In this document: piece by piece, positions 1 through 9,008 of the stretch
Position numbering within the stretch: the stretch's first letter is position 1
Layout: each line of letters starts with the position of its first letter
Source: Oscillospiraceae bacterium
GTDB lineage: Bacteria; Bacillota; Clostridia; Oscillospirales; Ruminococcaceae
Length of the DNA stretch: 64,000 bases
Assembly: GCA_022800935.1 (NCBI GenBank)
Contig: JAAWRH010000012.1
Location: forward strand, 26,179 to 90,178
Direction: 5' to 3'
Position numbers and translations under genes: made by a program
Notes under the pieces: generated by a model
Databases searched by the model: none
Told to the model about the DNA's origin: nothing
What the model saw: only the letters and a program-made list of their open reading frames with translations

Positions 1-381
1 TTGCAGCCGGGGGAGGAGATGGCGGACCCGGCGATTCAGTTGGAGGAGATTGGCTACACCAGGTCGGGGGATCATCTGGAGCTGAGCTGTGATCTGCGGG
101 TGACCTGCCGGAGGGTAATTTCAAACATCTTCTCGGCGATACAGGAGATCAATATAGACGAGGGCCGACCCAATCCGCCCAGAACGGCGGCGCTCACCAT
201 ATTCTTTGCGCGGAAGGGCGAGAGCCTGTGGGAGATTGCCAGGCAATACAGCACCTCTATGGAGGCGATTATGGAGGAGAACAGTTTGGCGGAGGATGTG
301 CTGACAGAAAACCGGATGCTGATGATCCCCATGGTTGCCGCCCAAAGAAGGGGGACGGACAGCCAACTGGAAGAGGCGTAA
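1..381 (+). CDS. SPOCS/LysM spore coat protein, SipL-like (3' end only)
   Basis: This is the C-terminal part of a protein that begins before the window; the frame is open to base 1. Residues 20-60 look like the end of a SPOCS (DUF3794) beta domain. Residues about 67-112 form a LysM fold (GESLWEIARQYSTS, then a run ending MLMIPM). In Clostridioides difficile, SipL has SPOCS-like domains followed by a C-terminal LysM that binds the coat ATPase SpoIVA. The next gene here is spoIVA, so a SipL-like coat-anchoring role is inferred. Only the tail is visible, and other SPOCS-LysM proteins exist, so the exact orthology is open. Confidence 0.75.
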   Translation: MQPGEEMADPAIQLEEIGYTRSGDHLELSCDLRVTCRRVISNIFSAIQEINIDEGRPNPPRTAALTIFFARKGESLWEIARQYSTSMEAIMEENSLAEDVLTENRMLMIPMVAAQRRGTDSQLEEA

Positions 382-506
382 AAGGGGAGCGATCCGGACC
401 TTTTGACCCAGCGAAACAGCGTTCAGACCAATCGGTCGCATCAACCGGCCAGGAGAATTGCAATCGTCATAACCGATTCGGAAAAGCACATGGAAGGAGA
501 ATCGAC

Positions 507-2000
507 ATGCAGCAAGCGACACAGCAGAGGGAAACGGTATATCGGGACATCGCCAGCCGGACGGGGGGCGATATCTATATTGGAGTGGTGGGACCGGTGC
601 GGACCGGAAAATCCACCTTTATTAAGCGGTTCATGCAGACGCTGGTGCTGCCCCACATGGAAAATTCCATCCAGCGGGAGCGGATGGTGGATGAGCTGCC
701 CCAGTCGGCAGCGGGGCGCACCATTATGACCACCGAACCCAAATTTATCCCGGAGGAAGCGGTAAAGATAGCGGTGGATGAAAGTGCCTCCGCATCGGTC
801 CGGCTGATAGACTGCGTGGGGTATATTGTCCCCAGCTCCATCGGGTATGTGGAGAACGAACAGCCCCGCATGGTAATGACCCCCTGGTTCACCCAGGAGA
901 TTCCCTTTAATATGGCGGCGGAGATCGGCACCCGGAAGGTGATCACCGAGCATTCCACCATCGGCCTGGTCATCACCACCGACGGCTCCATCAGCGATAT
1001 CCCCCGCAGCGAGTACGAGGAAGCGGAGGAGCGGGTTATCGGGGAGCTGCGGGAGCTGCAAAAGCCTTATGTGGTGCTGCTCAACTGTGTGGACCCCAAA
1101 AGCGCGGCCAGTCAGGAGCTTTCCCAGGCGCTGGAGGAGAAATACGGGGTTCCGGTCAAGGCGGTCAACTGCCTGGAGCTGGACGAAGGGGATATCCGGG
1201 ATATCCTGACCGATGTCCTGTACCAGTTCCCGGTCCGGGAAATTTCCTTTGACATTCCCCGCTGGCTGGTGGCCCTGGAAAAGGAGCACTGGCTGAAAAG
1301 CGCGGTGTACGAGGCAATCGGTCAGAGCGCCTCCAGGCTCAGCCATATCAGGAGCATCCGCCGGGAATTTGAACAGATGGATGGCTGCGAGTATATAGAG
1401 CGCTCCCAGGTGGCGGCAGTGGACCCCGGAAAGGGGAGCGCCAGGGTGCTGATCACCATTCCCAGCAAGCTGCTCTATCAGGTGATGGAGGAGAAGACGG
1501 GGTTGAACATCCGGTCAGAGGAGGAGCTGATGCCCTGCCTGGTGGAGCTGGCCCAGATGAAGCGGCAGTACGAAAAGATAAAGGGCGCCCTGGAGGAGGT
1601 AAACGCCACCGGCTACGGCATCGTCATGCCCGCCCTGGAGGAGCTGCACCTGGAGGAGCCGGAGATCATCAAGCAGGGGGGAAGGTACGGTGTAAAGCTG
1701 CGGGCCTCCGCGCCGTCCATCCACCTGATGCGGGCGGATATCACCACCGAGGTTTCCCCCATCGTGGGCAGCGAAAAGCAGTCGGAGGAGCTGGTGGCCT
1801 ACCTGATGCAGGAGTTTGAGGAGAGCCCCCAGAAGATATGGGAGTCCAACATCTTTGGAAAATCCCTCCACGAGCTGGTGAACGAGGGCCTGCACAACAA
1901 GCTGTACCGGATGCCGGGGGACGCCAGGGTGAAGCTCCAGGAGACCATAGAGCGGATTATCAACGACGGGTGTTCGGGACTGATTTGTATTATTCTATAG
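507..2000 (+). CDS. spoIVA: stage IV sporulation protein A, coat morphogenetic ATPase
   Basis: SpoIVA is an ATPase that polymerises on the outer forespore membrane and forms the basement layer of the spore coat. The 497-residue product is close to the usual ~492. It has a Walker A GPVRTGKS at residues 29-36, a DCVGY Walker B-like motif, and the conserved C-terminal GCSGLICIIL. The ATG at 507 follows AAGGAGA at 494-500 and matches the family N-terminus; the longer open frame upstream is not needed. It lies 125 bp after a LysM/SPOCS coat gene and ends in an intrinsic terminator. Sigma-E control is known for the family, but I could not pick out a convincing sigma-E site. Confidence 0.97.
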   Translation: MQQATQQRETVYRDIASRTGGDIYIGVVGPVRTGKSTFIKRFMQTLVLPHMENSIQRERMVDELPQSAAGRTIMTTEPKFIPEEAVKIAVDESASASVRLIDCVGYIVPSSIGYVENEQPRMVMTPWFTQEIPFNMAAEIGTRKVITEHSTIGLVITTDGSISDIPRSEYEEAEERVIGELRELQKPYVVLLNCVDPKSAASQELSQALEEKYGVPVKAVNCLELDEGDIRDILTDVLYQFPVREISFDIPRWLVALEKEHWLKSAVYEAIGQSASRLSHIRSIRREFEQMDGCEYIERSQVAAVDPGKGSARVLITIPSKLLYQVMEEKTGLNIRSEEELMPCLVELAQMKRQYEKIKGALEEVNATGYGIVMPALEELHLEEPEIIKQGGRYGVKLRASAPSIHLMRADITTEVSPIVGSEKQSEELVAYLMQEFEESPQKIWESNIFGKSLHELVNEGLHNKLYRMPGDARVKLQETIERIINDGCSGLICIIL

Positions 2001-2020
2001 AAAAGATAGGCTGTATTTCC

Positions 2021-2061
2021 AAAAACGAACCGAAAACACTTTTGCTTTCGGTTCGTTTTTT
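2021..2061 (+). terminator. intrinsic terminator after spoIVA
   Basis: An AT-rich stem pairs AACGAACCGAAA with TTTCGGTTCGTT around a short loop and is followed by a T6 run, 20 bp after the spoIVA stop. Confidence 0.85.
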
Positions 2062-2127
2062 GCGGTTATTTATATATCCTCCATATTTCCGTGACATAAT
2101 TTTCCAGGATTCGCATCGTGAAAAAGG
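2051..2127 (+). repeat. diverged copy A of a duplicated promoter segment
   Basis: This segment aligns without gaps to 18271-18347. Positions 2061-2120 and 18281-18340 differ at 7 of 60 bases. It contains TGACATAAT at 2092-2100, an extended -10 element with one change from its partner. The partner sits directly in front of an FAD reductase gene; this copy has no open frame after it. Confidence 0.75.
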
Positions 2128-2357
2128 CCTGCAACTGAACCACTACCGGCTTCAGTCTAACTGTTTTGGCAACAAGACGACAAAAGACACGGCTGGCCGC
2201 TGTGCCTCTTACCGTATTTTTATTGTAACAGAGGTAATGTACCTGCACCACCACGATTTATACCTGTCAGCCGCTAGATTGGTAGTCCAGGCAGTTTTCC
2301 CTAATGCAAAACAATCCAGAAAAATATGCCTTGTATGTGAAACTTTATAAAAGCTAT
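2101..2357 (+). other. gene-free stretch, possible orphan transcript
   Basis: No convincing coding frame is seen between spoIVA and the dehydrogenase. The stretch is bounded upstream by the extended -10 of repeat copy A and downstream by a strong plus-strand terminator. That layout would give a transcript of about 300 nt if copy A is active. It could equally be the remnant of a lost gene behind a duplicated promoter. Confidence 0.3.
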
Positions 2358-2407
2358 GGTCTCGGAAACAAACCTATTCATCGGTTTGTTTTCGAGACCG
2401 GTTTTTT
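2358..2407 (+). terminator. strong intrinsic terminator without an obvious upstream gene
   Basis: A 17-bp stem with one mismatch (GGTCTCGGAAACAAACC paired with GGTTTGTTTTCGAGACC) around TATTCATC is followed by GGTTTTTTG. On the opposite strand it may also stop readthrough from the dehydrogenase gene ending at 2454. Confidence 0.75.
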
Positions 2408-2453
2408 GCGCTAATTGTTGATATAGACAAATTTCATGTTTATTACAGGCTTC

Positions 2454-3413
2454 TCAATTTATCCGGTTGACTGGAGTTCCATTCATCCACTGCCGGAGGT
2501 TTTCTGCGGCGATATCCATCAGACGTTTCCGGGACTCCCTTGGGGCCCACGCGATGTGAGGGGTGATAATACAGTTTGGCGCCTTCAGCAGAGGATTGTC
2601 TCCATGAATCGGCTCGGTGGAAACCACATCCAGCGCCGCGCCCGCCAGCTTGGCGGATGCCAGCGCATCCGCCAAATCCTGTTCCGCCACCAGGGGACCG
2701 CGGGAGGTGTTGATCAGCATAGCCCCGTCTTTCATCCGCGAAATTGTATCTCGGTTCATAATCCCTTCTGTTTCCGGGAGAAGGGGACAGTGAAGGCTTA
2801 CCACGTCCGATGCCTCAAGGAGCCGTTCCAACGGCACATACTCCGCCAGCTCCCTGCCCGCCTCGCACGGGTACGCATCAAAGGCGAGAACCTTCATCCC
2901 AAAGGCTTTGGCAATTTCCGCCGTCCTTTGACCGATGCGCCCGAAGCCGATGATCCCCATTGTCTTCCCCGCCAGCTCTGTCAGCGGGTAGTCCCAAAAG
3001 CACCAATCGGCATTATTTTCCCACCGTCCACTGTGGACCGCCTCACTGTGGTGGGCGGTATGGTGACAGAGCTCCAGCAGCAGTGCGAAAACATATTGGG
3101 CCACTGCCGCCGTTCCATAGGTGGGTATGTTGCAGACCGGGATACCGCATCGTGCCGCCGCCTTTACGTCTACTACATTATAACCGGTAGCTAGTACGCC
3201 GATGTACTTTAATTTGGGACAGCGATCCAGTATGGCGGAGGCCAGCGGCGTTTTGTTGGTGAGCACAGCCTCTGAATCCCCGATTCGCTGTACGATAATA
3301 TCGTCCTCAAGGGGAGTGCGGGGATATACGGACAGTTCCCCCATCTGGGAAAAGGAATCCCAGCTTAAATCTCCGGGATTAAGGGTATAGCCGTCAAGTA
3401 CTGTTATTTTCAT
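2454..3413 (-). CDS. D-2-hydroxyacid dehydrogenase (hydroxypyruvate/glycerate dehydrogenase type)
   Basis: NAD(P)-dependent reduction or oxidation of a 2-hydroxy/2-keto acid. The 319-residue length is normal for the family. The nucleotide-binding loop GFGRIGQR lies near residue 155, the catalytic Arg is in TSRGP, and the catalytic His is in PHIAW near the C-terminus. The ATG overlaps the stop of the upstream AraC-type gene in an ATGA, so the two are co-transcribed and translationally coupled. The substrate is not set by the sequence. Nearby RraA and Ldh-family genes suggest it belongs to the same hydroxyacid pathway. Confidence 0.9.
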   Translation of the reverse strand: MKITVLDGYTLNPGDLSWDSFSQMGELSVYPRTPLEDDIIVQRIGDSEAVLTNKTPLASAILDRCPKLKYIGVLATGYNVVDVKAAARCGIPVCNIPTYGTAAVAQYVFALLLELCHHTAHHSEAVHSGRWENNADWCFWDYPLTELAGKTMGIIGFGRIGQRTAEIAKAFGMKVLAFDAYPCEAGRELAEYVPLERLLEASDVVSLHCPLLPETEGIMNRDTISRMKDGAMLINTSRGPLVAEQDLADALASAKLAGAALDVVSTEPIHGDNPLLKAPNCIITPHIAWAPRESRKRLMDIAAENLRQWMNGTPVNRIN

Positions 3414-5737
3414 TTTTTTGCCCCTTTCTTTTGGCTGGCGGATACATCCTGCTCCGGCTTACCGTTTTCAAAATGCTTTTGACGATAGGCTCCCGGAGTG
3501 GAGCCGTCATATTTTTGAAAGGCTCTCGCCAATGCCAGATAGTTTGTAAAGCCGGAACGCTGGGCGATAGCGCTGAGGGTAAAGGCTGGGTTGGCCATCA
3601 GCCTTTTTGCCTCCGTAAGCCGCATTTTTTGGACGCAGACGCTGAAATTTTCCCCATAGCTTTTTTTGAACAGAGAGCTTAAATACTGAGGTGTAATGTG
3701 AAAATGGTCTGCAGCCTGCTCAAGGGAAAAGGTATTATCCAAATAATGTGCGTCCAAATACTCCATAATCTTCTCCATTCTCCAGCTGTATTCCCGAACG
3801 CCGCCGTCCTCCTGGGCGTTCATATGGCTGAATGTACATAGGGAGCGGAAGATAAAATCCAGCTGATCATGGGCCTCCCGGATATTGAGGCAGGAGGTCA
3901 GCATTGCAATAGGGGGTATCTGGTACACAGGTTCGCCGTCTGTCTGTAGCTGATACTCAATTTTATAAGCGGTATTCATAAGGGCGCTTAAAAATGTATT
4001 AGCGGCCTCAACCGTCAGCATCCGCCCTTCAATATTTGTCTGAAAAAGCTGCTCTAAAAGCTTGGCTACCGTTTCCTCCTCACCTTTTAAAGCCGCCTTC
4101 ATCAGCTGATTTTCTGTCTCCTGGGGATAGTGATATTTTGTGCTGAGGTTTTGGATGGATGCAGCGTCAAAAACCACTTGATCCGGCCGAAGAAAAGCGG
4201 TTTCCAATGCCGTCTGCGCCTGCCGGTATGAGAGGGAAAGCTCTTCAGCCTCCACCTGTGTGCCCAGGCCAAAGGTACAGTTCTTTAGCTCCTGATTCTC
4301 TGCAAGTGCTTTCAGCTCCACCATCAGGGTCTCCTTCTGCCCGTTTGTGATGCTTCCCGCAAAGTTCAGGACAACCGCGCTTAGGGATTCATTGACCTGG
4401 ATTCGATGGGAATACGTCGGAAGTTCCAACGCCCGCTCAATAGCGGTCCGAAAGCTGTTCCAGAACAGATGATCCTGTATCCGCACCAAGCCGCTTTTGC
4501 ACAGCACCACCATGGCCTGGGGACAGGGGAGCTCCAGCCCATAGGAGGACAGCCTTTCCCGATATTTTTCATCCTGCCCGCTTCTTCCCTCCAAAAGCCT
4601 GAGCAGGTACTCGTCTCCCATGATTCTCCGGCTGATGATGAGCTCCTGATCGGCCTGCTGCTGCCGGCTCATAATGCGTGTCAGGGAGTGACGGATATAG
4701 GAATAGCCGCTCTCATCCTTGCTGACGGGGATATCCTGTTTTTGGCTCAGCCAACCCACCAGCTCCCCCAGCGGACGGTAGGCGATATATGTAAACACAA
4801 TTGCCAAAACCACACCGACCAGGATGATAATCACCAATGTGCTGCGGAATTGATGATAGACATTCCAAAGCTGTACCATAAACGAATCCCCTGTCACATG
4901 GTAGACCAGCGCTGCGGACAGGGAGGGCATTTCATAGACGGTTGTAATAGAGTTGGAGGAGAGACTGTAGAAGCTGCGCTTCTCCGGATCAAACCGAATA
5001 TTTTGGATGGAGCCCTGTGACGCAATCACCGGCGCTCCCTCGCTGTTGTAAATGCTGATCTCCCCGTCCACATCTAAGGAAGAGGACAAGCATGTGGAGG
5101 AAAGGGCTTCTCTGGAAATCAGAAGCACCATAACCGGCTGTTCGTCATTGTGGGAAACGGCAAGCTTATTGACATAGAGGATGCTTTTTCGGTAATCGGC
5201 GGAGGACACCAAACCGGGGTTGGTGGTATAAAAGGTTCCGAACTGTCCGTGGTTCTGGAGCATGGACAGCCAGCTCTCATAGCTTATCAGGTCCTGCAAA
5301 TCCCATTGATAAAACTGCTCCGCGGAGTAGGTGCCTGTGGCGGACAAAATCTGCCCACTCCTTGGAAAAAAGATGTAGAAATCGGAGATCAAAGGATACT
5401 GGGCCAGCTTTGCCGGGATTTTCTGAAGCAAGCGGTAAATGTCAAGGCGGAGAAAGGGGTCAAAGGAGTCCGCAAGGGTGCATTCCTGGATGGTTAAGGC
5501 AGTCCCCATCTCAAAGGAAAAAAGGGATGCCTGCTGTAGCTGCGCCTGGATTGCGTTGGCATACCGCTCCAAAATCATCTGGCTGTGGTTTTGAATATTG
5601 GTATCCAAATGCTGGTTGGCGTAGCCCAATGCCTGAAGACTGACCACAATAGGGATTAAAAGCATACATAAATATGTAAAGAACTGCCGGTAAAACCATT
5701 TTCCGCGGTACATCGTTTTATCAGAGCGTTTGAACAT
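3410..5737 (-). CDS. membrane-anchored AraC-family regulator (YesN/YesS-like)
   Basis: A one-component regulator of about 775 residues. A TM helix lies near residues 15-38, followed by an extracellular sensor domain to about residue 300, then a second TM helix rich in Ile/Val. A cytoplasmic linker follows, and a C-terminal AraC double helix-turn-helix (about residues 660-755, with FSLEQAADHFHITPQYLSSL and a second helix in TLSAIAQRSGF). This architecture is typical of regulators beside LplABC-type sugar transporters in Firmicutes, and it is divergent from such an operon here. An ATG at 5743 is also in frame, but GAGG is only about 2 bases from it, against 7 from the ATG at 5737. The signal is probably an extracellular sugar. 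Confidence 0.9.
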   Translation of the reverse strand: MFKRSDKTMYRGKWFYRQFFTYLCMLLIPIVVSLQALGYANQHLDTNIQNHSQMILERYANAIQAQLQQASLFSFEMGTALTIQECTLADSFDPFLRLDIYRLLQKIPAKLAQYPLISDFYIFFPRSGQILSATGTYSAEQFYQWDLQDLISYESWLSMLQNHGQFGTFYTTNPGLVSSADYRKSILYVNKLAVSHNDEQPVMVLLISREALSSTCLSSSLDVDGEISIYNSEGAPVIASQGSIQNIRFDPEKRSFYSLSSNSITTVYEMPSLSAALVYHVTGDSFMVQLWNVYHQFRSTLVIIILVGVVLAIVFTYIAYRPLGELVGWLSQKQDIPVSKDESGYSYIRHSLTRIMSRQQQADQELIISRRIMGDEYLLRLLEGRSGQDEKYRERLSSYGLELPCPQAMVVLCKSGLVRIQDHLFWNSFRTAIERALELPTYSHRIQVNESLSAVVLNFAGSITNGQKETLMVELKALAENQELKNCTFGLGTQVEAEELSLSYRQAQTALETAFLRPDQVVFDAASIQNLSTKYHYPQETENQLMKAALKGEEETVAKLLEQLFQTNIEGRMLTVEAANTFLSALMNTAYKIEYQLQTDGEPVYQIPPIAMLTSCLNIREAHDQLDFIFRSLCTFSHMNAQEDGGVREYSWRMEKIMEYLDAHYLDNTFSLEQAADHFHITPQYLSSLFKKSYGENFSVCVQKMRLTEAKRLMANPAFTLSAIAQRSGFTNYLALARAFQKYDGSTPGAYRQKHFENGKPEQDVSASQKKGAKK

Positions 5738-5904
5738 AATCATTCCTCACAAATCTACCATCCACCATCCAGAATCCACTGCCGGATAATGTTGGCTGAC
5801 AATATGATTTCTTACCTGTTAAATTTAGTATACATAAAACAAGGAAAAAAAGCTATTCCCATAATTTAATATTCGACTTTCGTTTTATAAGAAATAAACA
5901 TTTT

Positions 5905-5919
5905 TTTGATATTATCAAA
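5905..5919. promoter_or_regulatory. AT-rich palindrome in divergent intergenic region
   Basis: TTTGATATTATCAAA is a perfect 15-bp palindrome with a central T. It lies in the roughly 490-bp gap between the divergently transcribed AraC-type gene and the solute-binding protein gene, so it is a candidate regulator site. No binding protein can be assigned from sequence alone. Confidence 0.3.
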
Positions 5920-6053
5920 TATAAAATAGTGTTATTTGTACATAACAAACAATGGAAATTTCTACAAAATACCTTTTCCCAAAAACGTCTTCCTGATGCG
6001 GGTTGTGATTGCACAGGGGTGAAAGAATGATATATTGGGTGAAATACTGAGCG

Positions 6054-6082
6054 TTGACCATTCAGTTTAAACCATTTACAAT
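6054..6082 (+). promoter_or_regulatory. sigma-A-type promoter of the first transporter operon
   Basis: TTGACC at 6054-6059 and TACAAT at 6077-6082 are separated by 17 bp. The predicted start point near 6089 is about 140 nt before the lipoprotein start codon. Confidence 0.65.
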
Positions 6083-6089
6083 CAAAAAC

Positions 6090-6124
6090 GTGGAAAAAAT
6101 CTGGCGTATTTCCACAAACGCCAG
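6090..6124 (+). promoter_or_regulatory. interlocked inverted repeats at the 5' end of the transporter transcript
   Basis: Two 7-bp inverted repeats interleave. GTGGAAA (6090-6096) pairs with TTTCCAC (6109-6115), and CTGGCGT (6101-6107) pairs with ACGCCAG (6118-6124). In RNA they are mutually exclusive hairpins or a compact pseudoknot; in DNA they could be overlapping operators. They start at the predicted transcription start. Confidence 0.45.
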
Positions 6125-6226
6125 AAGCGGACGCATTGAAAAGGTATCTATCAGTTCCAATGGACGAACGGTTCATCCAACGGCCCATCACCACCCAGTC
6201 ATACAAGAAAGAGGTGTCAAACGATT

Positions 6227-7939
6227 ATGAAGAAAAAACGGAACGTATTGGCGGCCATTTTGTCCCTGTGCATGTTGTGCGCGTGTTCCGGGCAGCCCTC
6301 TCAGTCCCAGAGCGTATCCAACACGTCCTCGGCTTCTCAACCCTCTCAACCCTCTCAACCCTCCGGAAGTGTTGCCTCATCTGCTTCCGTCAGCCAAGAT
6401 GCCGGTTCTGCGGGGACAGGCGGACCATATACCTTACCCTTGACCGATAAGCCAATCACTCTGACCTGCTTTATCGCCATGGACAGCAAGGCGGGACTTA
6501 CACTTACCAACCTTTCGGAAAACCTCGGTCTTCAGGATTATGAGAAGATTACCGGCATTCATGTGGAATATAACCACCCCTCCAGCGCCACCAGCACCTC
6601 TCAGGCCCTGAACATCATGATTGCCTCCAACGACCTGGACGACATCATTTACAACATCAACAGTGTTTCCGGCGGTCTGGACAGCATTGTCAAATCCGGA
6701 CAGATTCTCCGTCTCAACGAGATGATTGAGGAGTACGGCTATTACCTCAACCAAACCTTCCAGGAGTACCCTGAGTTCAAGGCCCAGGTGATGACCTATG
6801 AGGGAAATATCGCCAACTATCCCTCTGCCCGTCTGGCGGATACCACCCATTACTTTGAATCCCTTATCATCAGAAAGGACTGGCTGGACAAGCTGGGCCT
6901 GGAGGTCCCCACGGATTTGGAATCCTGGTACACCGTTCTGACCGCCTTTAAGGAAAAGGACCCCAACGGCAACGGGCAGCAGGATGAACTGCCCTTTATT
7001 TCCAACTCAACTGAGGAAATGGGAATCCTGCGTCTGGGCTGCTTCTATGGCCTAAATGCCACCTGGTTTCGATGGGAGGCCACCGGCATTGAGGATGGAA
7101 AGGTGGTATTCGCCCCCTTTAAGCCGGAATTTAAAGACTATCTGACCACTATGAACCAGTGGTATACCGAAGGATTGATCGACCCCGAATATCTGAGCAC
7201 CGACGCCAAAGGTTTCAGCGCCAAGGTCCTCAACGACCAGGGCGGTGCCTTCTACGGCAAGATGAACGGCGGCATCGCCACCTTCATGAGCTCCTCTAAA
7301 ACCGAGGGCTTTGAGGTTTCCCCGGTTCCCTATCCCATTACCGCGGACGGAAAGAGCTATGACCTTTACAGCCAGGATATCTCCGATGCAGGCGGCGCGG
7401 CCATTTCCGCCTCCTGCAAATATCCGGTGGAAGCCCTGCGCTGGCTCGATTACCGGTACAGCCCAGAGGGACAGATTCACTCCTCCTTTGGCATTGAAGG
7501 CATCACCTACAATATGGTGGACGGAGCTCCCCAGTATTCTGATATGATTGTCAACAATACCGAGGGCTGGTCCCTGACCAACGCCATTGCCCATTACACC
7601 ACCGGCGGCATTGCCCCCAGGCTGGTCAACGACGAATTCTATTGGAACGCGGTTATGCTCTACCCGCAGCAGCGGCTGGTCTACCCCACGGTCAGCGCCT
7701 CTACCGATGAGCGGAAGATGCACGCCCTCAAGTACTCCCAGGAGGATCAGGCAAAGCTGGACAGCCTGCTCAACGACCTGGGAACCTATTACACCGAAAA
7801 CGTCCATGCCTTTGTCATGGGAACCAAGCCTCTTTCCGAGTATGACAGCTTTGTGGAAACCCTCAAATCCATGGGCGCGGAGGAGGTCATCTCCCTCAAG
7901 CAAAAGGCTTACGAACAGTATCTGGCTTCGATGAAATAG
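6227..7939 (+). CDS. extracellular solute-binding lipoprotein (LplA-type, CUT1 family)
   Basis: Binds an oligosaccharide or related solute outside the cell for the two permeases that follow. The 570-residue protein has a lipoprotein signal peptide with lipobox LCAC (Cys20). A Ser/Gln/Pro-rich tether follows, including three 9-bp tandem repeats coding SQP near residues 41-49, then a full-length type-1 binding fold with the Trp/Tyr-rich C-terminal lobe typical of LplA-like proteins. GAGGTG precedes the ATG. It is the first gene of an apparent operon running to about 13.7 kb. The ligand is unknown; a pectin-derived sugar is plausible only because of a GH105 gene about 16 kb away. Confidence 0.93.
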   Translation: MKKKRNVLAAILSLCMLCACSGQPSQSQSVSNTSSASQPSQPSQPSGSVASSASVSQDAGSAGTGGPYTLPLTDKPITLTCFIAMDSKAGLTLTNLSENLGLQDYEKITGIHVEYNHPSSATSTSQALNIMIASNDLDDIIYNINSVSGGLDSIVKSGQILRLNEMIEEYGYYLNQTFQEYPEFKAQVMTYEGNIANYPSARLADTTHYFESLIIRKDWLDKLGLEVPTDLESWYTVLTAFKEKDPNGNGQQDELPFISNSTEEMGILRLGCFYGLNATWFRWEATGIEDGKVVFAPFKPEFKDYLTTMNQWYTEGLIDPEYLSTDAKGFSAKVLNDQGGAFYGKMNGGIATFMSSSKTEGFEVSPVPYPITADGKSYDLYSQDISDAGGAAISASCKYPVEALRWLDYRYSPEGQIHSSFGIEGITYNMVDGAPQYSDMIVNNTEGWSLTNAIAHYTTGGIAPRLVNDEFYWNAVMLYPQQRLVYPTVSASTDERKMHALKYSQEDQAKLDSLLNDLGTYYTENVHAFVMGTKPLSEYDSFVETLKSMGAEEVISLKQKAYEQYLASMK

Positions 7940-7969
7940 AGCCTGATTCCCTGAAAAGGAGGGATGCAG

Positions 7970-8911
7970 ATGCCGGTCAAAGAGACGCGCACGTCCAAAA
8001 AAAGCCTGATGCAGCGGATACGCCGGGAGCTTGTTGTCAACCGGTACAACTTCCTGCTGCTGGCCCCAGTTCTACTCTATTATATCCTATTCCACTACTG
8101 GCCGATGTACGGGGCACAGATCGCTTTCCGGGATTACTCCCCGGCAAAGGGTATCCTGTCCAGCCCCTGGGTGGGCTTCCAGTACTTCCAGCAGTTTTTT
8201 ACCTCCTACTACTTCGGCCGGTTGATTGTCAACACCGTCAAGCTGAGCGTTTTTAACCTATTGTGGGGATTCCCCGCGCCGGTTCTGCTGGCGCTGCTGC
8301 TCAACGAGGTAACGCACCAGGGCTTCAAGCGTGTAGTCCAAACCATCACCTATCTTCCTCACTTTATCTCTTTGGTGGTGATTTGCGGCATTATTTTGGA
8401 CTTTACCAAGCTGGACGGGGTGGTAAATCAGCTTATTGCCCTCTTTGGGGGAGAACCGATCTCCTTTATGCTTTCTCCCCAGTGGTTCCGAACCGTTTAC
8501 ATCTCCACAAGCATCTGGCAGGAAATTGGATGGGGCTCCATCATCTATCTTTCCACCATCTCCAGTATTCCCCAGGACCTCTATGAGGCGGCGGAGATGG
8601 ACGGGGCGGGGCGAATCCTGCAAACCATTCATATTACCCTGCCAGGCATCACCCCAACCATTACTGTACTGCTGATCCTGCGGGTTGGACGGCTGATGAG
8701 CCTGGGATATGAGAAGGTTCTGCTGCTCTATAACGAGAGCACTTATGAAACGGCGGATATTATCTCCACCTATGTGTACCGCCGGGGCATTCTCAACGCG
8801 GAATACAGCTTTAGTGCGGCAGTAGGGCTTTTTAACTCGGTAATCAATTTGTTCCTAGTGGTAGCGGTCAATTACATCAGCGGCAAGGTGAGCGAAAACA
8901 GTCTGTGGTAA
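7970..8911 (+). CDS. ABC sugar permease, LplB-type
   Basis: Membrane subunit of a CUT1 transporter, 313 residues, with six predicted TM helices. The EAA loop reads YEAAEMDGAG near residue 205, with the usual LPGITP continuation. The ATG at 7964 lies one base after GGAGG, while the ATG at 7970 is seven bases away, so 7970 is preferred. It follows the binding-protein stop by 30 bp and precedes a second permease gene. No ATPase gene is present in the operon. Confidence 0.94.
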   Translation: MPVKETRTSKKSLMQRIRRELVVNRYNFLLLAPVLLYYILFHYWPMYGAQIAFRDYSPAKGILSSPWVGFQYFQQFFTSYYFGRLIVNTVKLSVFNLLWGFPAPVLLALLLNEVTHQGFKRVVQTITYLPHFISLVVICGIILDFTKLDGVVNQLIALFGGEPISFMLSPQWFRTVYISTSIWQEIGWGSIIYLSTISSIPQDLYEAAEMDGAGRILQTIHITLPGITPTITVLLILRVGRLMSLGYEKVLLLYNESTYETADIISTYVYRRGILNAEYSFSAAVGLFNSVINLFLVVAVNYISGKVSENSLW

Positions 8912-9008
8912 AACGGCCTGCGCATCCGCCGGAACAACCGTTCCCCGCCAATGCCGGTCCCGATTCCCGTCAACGGCATCCCGGTTCCGAAAGGTCAGGT
9001 GATTATTT

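Noticed and set aside
228..506. 93-residue N-terminal extension of SpoIVA
   Set aside because: It overlaps the LysM gene in another frame and lacks a ribosome site; the ATG at 507 matches the family.
441..1346. Long antisense frame in spoIVA
   Set aside because: It is the complement of a strongly conserved coding sequence, with no ribosome site or recognisable domain.
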